38,409 nucleotides of DNA. Origin: Chloroflexota bacterium. GTDB lineage: Bacteria > Chloroflexota > Dormibacteria > Dormibacterales > Dormibacteraceae. Of this stretch, positions 31,458-38,409 are shown piece by piece. The stretch lies in the NCBI GenBank assembly GCA_005881335.1, contig VBFV01000074.1, positions 1-38,409 of the forward strand, written 5' to 3'. A program made the translations under genes and the position numbers. The notes below the pieces were generated by a model that worked only from the letters and a program-made list of their open reading frames with translations, searched no databases and was not told the DNA's origin. Each line of letters begins with the position of its first letter. The first letter of the stretch is position 1.

Positions 31458-31850
31458 GTGGCAAAGTGGAATCCCTTGGCGCTCAAGATTCTCATGTGGG
31501 TCATGGGAGTCCTGCTCGTAGTTGGCTCAGCGGCGAGCTTCGTCGGCGTGGCCGTGTTCCCATTCGACAGCGGCGCGGGCGTGACGGCGCCGGTGGCCGG
31601 CATCGCATTCGGCGCGGGGGTCATGATCGCCGGATTTGACCCGATCGCCAACATCAGCTGGGTCCGCGCGCTGATTCTCTACGCGATCCTGGACATCGTG
31701 TACCAGGTCTTCACGCAGATCACGATCGGCCGTTTCGACATTGTCTCTTTTATCATCGGCATCCTCGTCGCGGTGCTCGTGCTCGTGCTTTACCCGAACA
31801 AGCCGGCGCTCTGGATGCAGGGCGGAATGTCCTCAGGAGCCCGCGCGTAA
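31458..31850 (+). CDS. Hypothetical four-TM membrane protein
   Basis: 130 aa hydrophobic ORF, SD GGAGG upstream of GTG, strong terminator downstream. Confidence 0.75.
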   Translation: MAKWNPLALKILMWVMGVLLVVGSAASFVGVAVFPFDSGAGVTAPVAGIAFGAGVMIAGFDPIANISWVRALILYAILDIVYQVFTQITIGRFDIVSFIIGILVAVLVLVLYPNKPALWMQGGMSSGARA

Positions 31851-31869
31851 CAATCCAACCGTCAATCGC

Positions 31870-32665
31870 TTAAGGGGCGGCCAGAGTGCCGCCCCTTACT
31901 TTTTGGGCGAACCCGGATCGTATTTCGCCTCGCTGCAAGGCTCGGATGACTTCGGTGGACGCGAGCTCGTCGTGCAGCGGTTTGTGCATGAGCCATGACG
32001 CAGGAAGCAACGCGAGCCGCAGCAGCGACTGGGTTGGGGTCAGCCGCGAGCCGTCGACCGAGACCACTCGCTGCCGCATCACGACACCGCCGAGCGTGCG
32101 GCCGGAGGTGCTCCAGCACGCGACGTGATACGCGATCGCGATGGCCAGCGTTCTGCCCCAGCGAGGGCGCCCGGTGACGCGGGCGAGCGTCAGGCAGAAG
32201 GCGACGTCCACGGACGCGGCGCGAAACCGATCCTCCGATGAAGCGCGCGGCCCGGGGGCCGGTTTCCGCCCGCGGAGCCGCATGAGGTAGAGCCTGGTGA
32301 ACAGCTGGTGCACCTGGAGATGCGTGAAGTCGTAGATGGGCCGGGGCAGGCTCGGCGTGTAACCGGCAACCGTCGCCTCTACCTGCCCGCCCGAGGCCTG
32401 CACCCGCAGCCGCCCGCCAGGCCGCCCCGCGAGCAGGCCGCCCTCGATCGGCCATTCGACCGCGTTGCGGGTCACCCTGGGTGCCCCGAAACGCAAGAGC
32501 TCGACCGGACCGGCGACCAGCGAGTCGTGGCGCACCCTGACGAGCCCGAAGGTCAACACGCCAACCGCGTCGACGTAGGCGTCGCGAAGGGCGGCTCCGG
32601 TCAGGGGACCGGACACGGCAACGGAAGCCCGCGTCGACACTCGCCCGGCGTCCCAGGTCACCACA
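31870..32665 (-). CDS. RDD-domain membrane protein; N-terminal start approximate
   Basis: FRAASVDVAFCLTLA...RTLGGVVMRQRVVSVDGSRLTPTQSLLRLALLP resembles RDD; ORF open to 32769 but overlaps the divergent gene, so a GTG near 32665 is preferred. Confidence 0.65.
31871..31904. terminator. Terminator between convergent genes
   Basis: TAAGGGGCGGC-CAGAGT-GCCGCCCCTTA (11-bp stem) followed by CTTTTT. Confidence 0.85.
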
Positions 32666-32679
32666 CCGCATATCTTCGT

Positions 32680-33129
32680 GTGTGCGTGGCAAAGCTTGAG
32701 TTCTCGGCGGAGGTCACCGTCAAGACGACGCTCGAGCGCGCGTTCGACTATTTCGCCGACCACAGGCACGTGGCCGAAGTGCTCGAGGGAGTCAGCCGCT
32801 GGGAGCCGATCGGAACCAAAACCCAGGGCGCCGGCGCCCGCTTCCGGGTCGAGATGCGCGCCCTCGGGCTGCCGCTGCAGAACGTGCTGCGGCTGAACCG
32901 CTGGAGGCGACCTCGTGAGATCGGCTGGGTCTCAGAGTCCGGACTGATCAAGCAAGAGGGTGGTTTCACCTTCGAGGAGGTGCCCCAGGGCGTGCGGATC
33001 GAGCTCCGGATCGCATACCAGCCGCCAGCTTCGGTGCTCGGGGCGGCGATCGCGAGGCGCCTGGATTTCCTGGTCCGACGACGCCTGGAGCAGGCGCTAG
33101 ATCGAATTCGCCAAGTCCTGGAAACTTGA
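32680..33129 (+). CDS. SRPBCC (START/polyketide cyclase-like) protein
   Basis: KLEFSAEVTVKTTLERAFDYFADHRHVAEVLEGVSRWEPIG; GTG at 32680 or 32686. Confidence 0.82.
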   Translation: MCVAKLEFSAEVTVKTTLERAFDYFADHRHVAEVLEGVSRWEPIGTKTQGAGARFRVEMRALGLPLQNVLRLNRWRRPREIGWVSESGLIKQEGGFTFEEVPQGVRIELRIAYQPPASVLGAAIARRLDFLVRRRLEQALDRIRQVLET

Positions 33130-33321
33130 GGCTCGGTCGAAGAAGCCCTCGACGGATCTTCGGCGCCCATGCGGCCGATCTCCGGGTTCAGCTCCTGCGC
33201 TGCTCGCTCAAGCATGTCCCATGCGCTCGCTGCGCTGCTCGTCGCTTCACCCGGATCTCGGCCACCTGGATCGCCGAATCTCTCGCCGAGGGTTCTCGAC
33301 CGAGCCTCTAAAGTTGCTCCC

Positions 33322-34206
33322 ATGAAGCTGACCCGCGAGGCGAGCGCGATCGTCGGGCGCAGCTCGATCGGCATGCTGGCTTTGCGCGCCCGCCGGCTGC
33401 CCCTGGTCAACCCCGCGGTGTTCAGCTTCGCGAGCGGCTCGCTGTGGATGACCACCTCTCGCTATGCGGCCAAGACGATCATCGCCAAGCGCGATCCGAG
33501 GGCCGCCTTCCTCGTCGACGGAGGTACGAAGGCGGTCCTGCTCCGGGGCGCACTCGAGGTGTTCGACCCACTCCAGGTGTCGAGCCAGATTCGGGCGATG
33601 CTGGAAGGTCCCGGCTACTTCCTCGGTATGGCCGGTTACGCGCTGCGCAACGCCCCCTTCATCGCGGGCTACGCCCTCGACCTGGCGCGGTTGCCGCGTG
33701 AGTGGATGCCGTACAACCGAGTCGTGATGCGCCTGAAGCTGAGCGACGCGGACCTCATCGAAGACGCGCCGTTTCCACCAGCTCAGGCCGCCCGCGTACC
33801 GGCTGTGCCGGCTGAGGTCAGCCGACGGCTGGCCGGCGTGTCGCGCGCCTATGCCTGCTGGATCGAGGGAGGGCAGCCCGTCATCCGTCCCGCGTTCTGG
33901 GAGGTCGACCGTGGCGAGGTGAGCGTCGCGCCGACGAGCGGACGCCCGCGCTCTGGCGCGCCGGGCGCGCTGGTCGTCGAATCGCACCATCGCTTTCGGC
34001 CTTCGATGATGGTTGGCGCCTGTGTTCGCGGCACCTTCGCGTCCTCGAGCGAGAGCGACGCGATCGCCGAGCGGTACGGCATCGAAGGCTCGGAGGTCCC
34101 GCCGGTCGTCGAGCTCAAGCCTGAACGAGTCACCTCATGGCGGGGCTTTGCGACGACGACCGCGGTGCCGCGAGGGGCGCGCCACCTGCGGGTCGCCGAG
34201 GGCTGA
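33322..34206 (+). CDS. Pyridoxamine 5'-phosphate oxidase-like split-barrel protein
   Basis: GSLWMTTSRYAAKTIIAKRDPRAAFLVDGGTKAVLLRGALEVFDP; ATG 33322 rather than the upstream ORF start 33169. Confidence 0.6.
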   Translation: MKLTREASAIVGRSSIGMLALRARRLPLVNPAVFSFASGSLWMTTSRYAAKTIIAKRDPRAAFLVDGGTKAVLLRGALEVFDPLQVSSQIRAMLEGPGYFLGMAGYALRNAPFIAGYALDLARLPREWMPYNRVVMRLKLSDADLIEDAPFPPAQAARVPAVPAEVSRRLAGVSRAYACWIEGGQPVIRPAFWEVDRGEVSVAPTSGRPRSGAPGALVVESHHRFRPSMMVGACVRGTFASSSESDAIAERYGIEGSEVPPVVELKPERVTSWRGFATTTAVPRGARHLRVAEG

Positions 34207-35043
34207 TTGGCCAAACCCCCGGCGCCCGGCATCCGGATCAGCAAATGGTCGTCGGGCGAATGGAGCGACGTGCCCGACGCCGTCGTCACCGAAGAGCCGC
34301 TGCAGCTGTTGCTCGACGGCCGGCCGCTCTCGGTCGTGATGCGCACGCCGGGCGAGGACATCGAGCTGGCCCTGGGCTTGATGTTCGCGGAAGGCATCGC
34401 CCGCGCTCTCGATGATGTTCGACTCATGCGAATCAGCGCGGAGTCGGGCGAGACGGCATCAGAGATCACGATCGACGCATCCATCGTCGACTCCAACCAG
34501 GTCGACATCCACCTCGCACGCGCGCCGCGACGCAAACCGGAACGGTCGATGCTTGCGAGCTCCGCGTGCGGCGTGTGCGGCGCGGTGTTGATCGAAGATC
34601 TGCGGCGCGACCTGGCGGAGCTGCCCGCGGGGCCCGTCGTCGATCCCGCCGTGCTGACCGGCCTCGTGGAGCGCATGCGATCCGGCCAGGGCGTGTTCGA
34701 GCGCACCGGTGGGCTGCACGCCGCGGGCCTCTTCGACCCCGCGGGTGAGCTGATCTGCATGCGGGAGGATATCGGCCGGCACAATGCGGTCGACAAGGTG
34801 GTCGGGCGGATGCTGCTCGACGGTCGCCTGCCGGTGCGCGACGCGATCCTGGTCGTGAGCGGACGGGCCGGCTACGAGATCGTCCAGAAGTCGATCACCG
34901 CGGGGATTCCGGTGCTTGCGGCGGTCGGAGCTCCTTCCAGCCTGGCGGTGGCGCTGTCGCGAGAGTTCAACCAGACGTTGATCGGCTTTCTGCGTGGCGA
35001 GCGCTTCAACGTCTACGCCGCACCGAATCGGCTGGCGCGTTGA
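34207..35043 (+). CDS. fdhD: FdhD, formate dehydrogenase sulfurtransferase
   Basis: TEEPLQLLLDGRPLSVVMRTPGEDIELALG, SACGVCG, GGLHAAGLFD, REDIGRHNAVDKVVG; TTG start. Confidence 0.94.
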   Translation: MAKPPAPGIRISKWSSGEWSDVPDAVVTEEPLQLLLDGRPLSVVMRTPGEDIELALGLMFAEGIARALDDVRLMRISAESGETASEITIDASIVDSNQVDIHLARAPRRKPERSMLASSACGVCGAVLIEDLRRDLAELPAGPVVDPAVLTGLVERMRSGQGVFERTGGLHAAGLFDPAGELICMREDIGRHNAVDKVVGRMLLDGRLPVRDAILVVSGRAGYEIVQKSITAGIPVLAAVGAPSSLAVALSREFNQTLIGFLRGERFNVYAAPNRLAR

Positions 35044-35600
35044 CGTCGATCGTCAGAAGCCGTCCGGTGCTTCGCGCCGGCGCTGTCGCTGTTTACGTGC
35101 TGGCAGTGGAGTGGACGCGTGCGCTTCTGGCGCAGAACTCACGATTCGTCGTGGCCGCACTCTTGCTCGGCGGGGCCGCGCTGGGACTGGCGGCGCTCGG
35201 CTGGCCGGCGGAGCGTCTCGGACTGGGCACATCGCGTTTCGCGCTGCGGGTCGTCGGCGGCCTCGCCCTGGGTGCGGTGCTGCTTCTGCCGGCGGCCGCA
35301 CGAGGCGCCGCAGCCCCGCTGCTTCCCGCCGGGCTCGCGGCGGCGGCCATCGCGGTGTCGATCGGCGAGGAGCTTGCGTTCCGCGGAGCTCTATATGCGG
35401 CGCTCGATGAGCTAGGTGGCGCACCGCTCGCGATCGGCGGCAGCACGCTGCTGTGGACCCTGGCCCACGCACTCTCCCATCCACCGGAGTTCCTGGTCGC
35501 GGTTGCCGCCGCGGGTCTTCTGCTCGGGTTGTGGCGGTGGGCCTGCAAGGACCTCGTGGCGCCCCTCATCGGCCACGTGATCGCCGACCTCGCGCTGTGA
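35040..35600 (+). CDS. CPBP-family intramembrane metalloprotease
   Basis: SIGEELAFRGALYAALDE (EExxxR) and TLLWTLAHALSHPP, PLIGHVIADL. Confidence 0.88.
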   Translation: MTSIVRSRPVLRAGAVAVYVLAVEWTRALLAQNSRFVVAALLLGGAALGLAALGWPAERLGLGTSRFALRVVGGLALGAVLLLPAAARGAAAPLLPAGLAAAAIAVSIGEELAFRGALYAALDELGGAPLAIGGSTLLWTLAHALSHPPEFLVAVAAAGLLLGLWRWACKDLVAPLIGHVIADLAL

Positions 35601-36319
35601 AGCGCCTCACGCTGCTCGCCGCCGCCGCGATCGCTTACGTGCTTGCCGCCTGGATGGTGGCGCCGGGCTTTTATGACGGTTTCGGCCCGACGGAGCCGTA
35701 CCGGTGGACGTGCCCCCCGCCCCAGGCCGGAGCCAACACCAAGCCGAGCTCAGGGCACGCCGATATCAAGGTGACCAATGGGAAGACCGAAGCGTGGTCT
35801 GTCTACACGAGCGACGGACAGATAGTGATCGGGTTTCTGCCGGACTCGTTCGACGTCGCCGGCAAGAGCACCGTCTCAGTCGACATCACGCCGCTCGACA
35901 CTTGCCCTGAGCCGAAGGACGTCCGGTTCGTGACCAACGTCTATCGCATCACCTCGGACGCGCCGCTGAAGAAGAAGGCGAACATCACGTTGCTCTTCTC
36001 GAACCTCAAGCCGCACCCCGACGACATCTATCGCACCGACGATCCGATTGGCCAGTGGACTCTGCTGGAGCGCACCTCGCAGGGTCAGCCGTACACAATC
36101 TACTCGTCGGCCGACAAGCTCGGCTACTTTGCCGCGGGCTATGCGTCGTCGACCACGCCACCGCCGGGGGGAGTGGTGACCATCGGCGGCGGGCAGGCCC
36201 TCCCGATCATCGTCGCGGTCCTGATCGTCGTCGTGGTGCTTGCGGGACTGCCCCTGGCATTGATGCGCCGTCGCAGGTCGGCAGAAGGCACGGAAGACGA
36301 CGACGAGGAACGCTCCTAG
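35597..36319 (+). CDS. Hypothetical protein with N- and C-terminal TM segments
   Basis: 240 aa ORF, N-terminal hydrophobic segment, C-terminal TM then RRRR and acidic tail; GTG overlaps upstream stop. Confidence 0.72.
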   Translation: MKRLTLLAAAAIAYVLAAWMVAPGFYDGFGPTEPYRWTCPPPQAGANTKPSSGHADIKVTNGKTEAWSVYTSDGQIVIGFLPDSFDVAGKSTVSVDITPLDTCPEPKDVRFVTNVYRITSDAPLKKKANITLLFSNLKPHPDDIYRTDDPIGQWTLLERTSQGQPYTIYSSADKLGYFAAGYASSTTPPPGGVVTIGGGQALPIIVAVLIVVVVLAGLPLALMRRRRSAEGTEDDDEERS

Positions 36320-36870
36320 ACGCTGCGGTAGTGGAGATGAACCACGCCGCTCTTGAAGCGGCGCTCGTCGAGCAGCTCGAGCTTCAGGTGGACGTTGGTC
36401 GGGAGGGAGGCGGTGCCGCCTCCGACCACGACTGGTGCGATGAGCAGGTGGTACTCGTCGACCAGGCCGGCCTTGATCGCCTGGGTGGCGAGGTCGGGCC
36501 CGCCCACCGAGATATCGCGTTCCGCCGCCGCTTTCAGCCGGCGGACTGCTTCGGGGTCGAAGTCTCGCTCGATGCGCGTCCTGGCGCTGGATGCCTTCTG
36601 AAGCGTCCGCGAATAGACGATCTTTTCCGACGCCTTCCAGATCTCCTGGTAGTCGCGAATAACGGGAGGTTCGTCAGCCACTTGCATCGTCTCCCAGGCC
36701 ACCATCACCTCGTACATACGGCGGCCGTACAGGTACGTGCCGACGGGACGCTCGAGCTCGTTGACGAAGGTGTGCACCTCTTCGTCGGGTGCCGCCCAAT
36801 CGAAGCGGCCGTCCCTGTCCGCCACGTAGCCGTCCAGAGACGTGATCGCCGAGTAAATGAGCCTGGCCAT
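36316..36870 (-). CDS. Dihydrofolate reductase/RibD C-terminal domain protein
   Basis: MARLIYSAITSLDGYVADRDGRFDWA...YLYGRRMYEVM...ISVGGPDLATQAIKAGLVDEYHLLIAPVVVGGG. Confidence 0.92.
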   Translation of the reverse strand: MARLIYSAITSLDGYVADRDGRFDWAAPDEEVHTFVNELERPVGTYLYGRRMYEVMVAWETMQVADEPPVIRDYQEIWKASEKIVYSRTLQKASSARTRIERDFDPEAVRRLKAAAERDISVGGPDLATQAIKAGLVDEYHLLIAPVVVGGGTASLPTNVHLKLELLDERRFKSGVVHLHYRSV

Positions 36871-36878
36871 GCTGACTC

Positions 36879-37064
36879 TTAGTCGTACTTGATGGCTTCG
36901 AAGACGGTGCCGCACTTGCGGCAGCGGTACTGAAGGGTCATCGCCTGCGTCCCGAACAGGGAGATCACCTCAGCGTCCCTCGCCGTGCAGTGCGGGCAGC
37001 GCGGGTCAGGTCGCGGCTTGTTTCGCGGCGGTGGGCGGCGCGTACTTCTTCTCCTCCAGGCCAC
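36879..37064 (-). CDS. Stand-alone zinc ribbon matching the C-terminal domain of PaaD
   Basis: CPHCTARDAEVISLFGTQAMTLQYRCRKCGTVFEAIKYD; start overlaps paaC 3' end. Confidence 0.75.
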   Translation of the reverse strand: MAWRRRSTRRPPPRNKPRPDPRCPHCTARDAEVISLFGTQAMTLQYRCRKCGTVFEAIKYD

Positions 37065-37734
37065 GCAGCATGCCGAAAGTGTGGGCGTCGATCGCGCCTT
37101 TACGGCCGCGCCTGCGCACTGCGTCCCATTGCTTCCAGTCGACTTCGGTTTGCGGTGCTTTCGTTTCCATCTGCTCTTCGAGGCGTCCTCTCAGCTCGGC
37201 CGGGCCCATGCTGAGCTTGCCTTCGCGATGTAGGCGCGCTGTATCGCCATCCGGCGGCCCGAACCACTCGATGGCTTCCTGCCAAGCCCGATTCAGGGGG
37301 CCGGTCTCGATACCCGAGCGCAGCCATGACCGTCCGTGGAGGAAGTGGTAGCGCTCTTCCATCAGCATCTTGCGCAGGCGGTGCTGCAGCACCTCGACCG
37401 ATCCGTTGACGCATGCCTCGATCATCACCGTGAATGCGGTGTCGAGGATCGCGTTGGCGGCGACGAACTGACTCCACTCGGTCCACGGCTCGTCGAAGTA
37501 GGGGAGATTGCGAAGGCTGGCGGCATCGGACTCGCGTTCAGTCCCGCGAGGGTCGGCCCCGAGCGGTTCGAGACATCCATAAAGGACGCGGCTGTGGCCG
37601 AGGTCGTCGAGGCCCATCGCGGCGGCCGCGATGTCCGCCTCGAGCGAGGGGGCGCGGGTGGCCCACTCCGCGTATCGCAGGCCGAGCATCTGCTTGTTGT
37701 CGGCGAGGCTGAGGACGAGGTCCGGCAGGCTCAC
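37006..37734 (-). CDS. paaC: Phenylacetyl-CoA epoxidase subunit PaaC
   Basis: LVLSLADNKQMLGLRYAEWATRAPSLEADIAAAAMGLDDLGHSRVLY, EERYHFLHGRSWL; GTG overlaps paaB stop. Confidence 0.92.
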   Translation of the reverse strand: MSLPDLVLSLADNKQMLGLRYAEWATRAPSLEADIAAAAMGLDDLGHSRVLYGCLEPLGADPRGTERESDAASLRNLPYFDEPWTEWSQFVAANAILDTAFTVMIEACVNGSVEVLQHRLRKMLMEERYHFLHGRSWLRSGIETGPLNRAWQEAIEWFGPPDGDTARLHREGKLSMGPAELRGRLEEQMETKAPQTEVDWKQWDAVRRRGRKGAIDAHTFGMLRGLEEKKYAPPTAAKQAAT

Positions 37735-37952
37735 GCCTGTCCAGGCGACCACAAGTGGATGACGTCCTCCTTGCGCACGATGGCCATCTCGCACCAGCGC
37801 TCCTCGTCGTACGTCGCGCGGGCGTAGGCCATCGCGAGGTCGGCGTCGGGCGCGACAACGCTGCCCACCTGGTGCAGCGGCTCGACCCGGGTCTTGCGCG
37901 CGAACACCTCGTATTCGATTGCGTCCCCGCTCACGCGTTTGTAACCGCTCAA
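37731..37952 (-). CDS. paaB: Phenylacetyl-CoA epoxidase subunit PaaB
   Basis: YEVFARKTRVEPLHQVGSVVAPDADLAMAYARATYDEERWCEMAIVRKEDV; TTG overlapping upstream stop, or GTG at 37934. Confidence 0.85.
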   Translation of the reverse strand: MSGYKRVSGDAIEYEVFARKTRVEPLHQVGSVVAPDADLAMAYARATYDEERWCEMAIVRKEDVIHLWSPGQA

Positions 37953-38254
37953 ACGGCGAGGCCCCACGCCTCGAGCGCGTCGCGGCCGGCCTGCGTCATG
38001 CGGGCTGCCGTCCACGGCGGGTCCCAGACCACGTTGATCCTCACTTCGTTCACGCCCTCTTCGCGCAGAAGACGTTCACGTACGTCGTCGACGATGAACT
38101 CGGAAGCGGGGCAGCCCATGGCGGTGAAGGTGAGGTCGACATCGACCACTCCCGCGCTCTCCCGTATGCCATAGATCACACCGAGGTCGACCAGGTTCAC
38201 CGGCATCTCCGGATCGTCGACTTCGGCCAGCGCGACCCAGAACCGCTCCGTCAT
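37949..38254 (-). CDS. DUF59/MIP18-type protein matching the N-terminal domain of PaaD
   Basis: VDDPEMPVNLVDLGVIYGIRESAGVVDVDLTFTAMGCPASEFIVDDVRERLL...VNVVWDPPW-type DUF59 pattern; ends before any zinc ribbon. Confidence 0.88.
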   Translation of the reverse strand: MTERFWVALAEVDDPEMPVNLVDLGVIYGIRESAGVVDVDLTFTAMGCPASEFIVDDVRERLLREEGVNEVRINVVWDPPWTAARMTQAGRDALEAWGLAV

Positions 38255-38409
38255 GACTCTTTTTGATGGGTCTTGCGGAAGTTGTGAAACTCTTCCTGGA
38301 ACATTGCGACCATCTCGGCGTTGCGCGGGCCACGTGCGCGCCAGCGGGCCAGGACGTCGTCCCACGTGCTCGGCTGTTTGAAGTCCCAGCGTTTCGCCTC
38401 TGCGTCGAA
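38251..38409 (-). CDS. paaA: Phenylacetyl-CoA epoxidase subunit PaaA, C-terminal fragment cut by window edge
   Basis: Reverse strand reads FDAEAKRWDFKQPSTWDDVLARWRARGPRNAEMVAMFQEEFHNFRKTHQKES*, open to the edge; position fits paaA-D-B-C. Confidence 0.7.
   Translation of the reverse strand, partial: FDAEAKRWDFKQPSTWDDVLARWRARGPRNAEMVAMFQEEFHNFRKTHQKES

Noticed and set aside
31370-31639. 89-aa plus-strand ORF
   Set aside because: Overlaps the better-supported 31458-31850 membrane protein and promoter region; Arg/Gly-rich out-of-frame translation.
33130-33321. Coding-like minus-strand stretch (AASAWDMLERAAQELNPEIGRMGAEDP) in the gap before 33322
   Set aside because: No recognisable family and no clear start or stop context; could be chance in GC-rich DNA.

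Overview
This is a GC-rich bacterial chromosomal window with about 40 protein genes and one tRNA. I saw no rRNA, CRISPR array, IS element or prophage. The taxon is unknown; the gene set resembles Chloroflexota, Dormibacterota or Actinobacteria. In order: SDR fragment, DUF2269-like protein, COG4315-like lipoprotein, AzlC/AzlD, GNAT, disrupted oligoendopeptidase F, alpha/beta hydrolase running into a CcdA fragment, flavin reductase, disrupted Lhr-type helicase, VOC protein, tRNA-Pro(GGG), methyltransferase, PadR with a MacB/FtsX-like ABC exporter, DedA, O-methyltransferase, a small C2H2 zinc-finger protein, LysR with a DrrAB-like exporter, an orphan Flp pilin, a polyphosphate module (ppk, CYTH-CHAD, SixA), AlkD-like protein, hutHUFI, membrane and RDD proteins, SRPBCC, a flavin/split-barrel-like protein, FdhD, CPBP protease, a DHFR/RibD-like protein, and a phenylacetyl-CoA epoxidase (paa) cluster with PaaD split in two. 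Main findings: (1) three clear places in the first 8.4 kb where about 50-60 codons of conserved sequence are missing (pepF, hydrolase/ccdA, lhr), plus two softer anomalies (azlC, azlD), and none in the remaining 30 kb. This is most likely an assembly problem, but a shared deletion process is testable. (2) Seven transcription-unit heads carry TANNNT 6-8 nt before the start codon, suggesting leaderless transcription. (3) A split PaaD. (4) A classical CX2CX12HX4H zinc finger in a bacterium. (5) HutH with a Cys-Ser-Gly MIO tripeptide. (6) PadR and LysR operator/promoter architectures readable from the sequence. Family names come from reading the translations; no database search was run.
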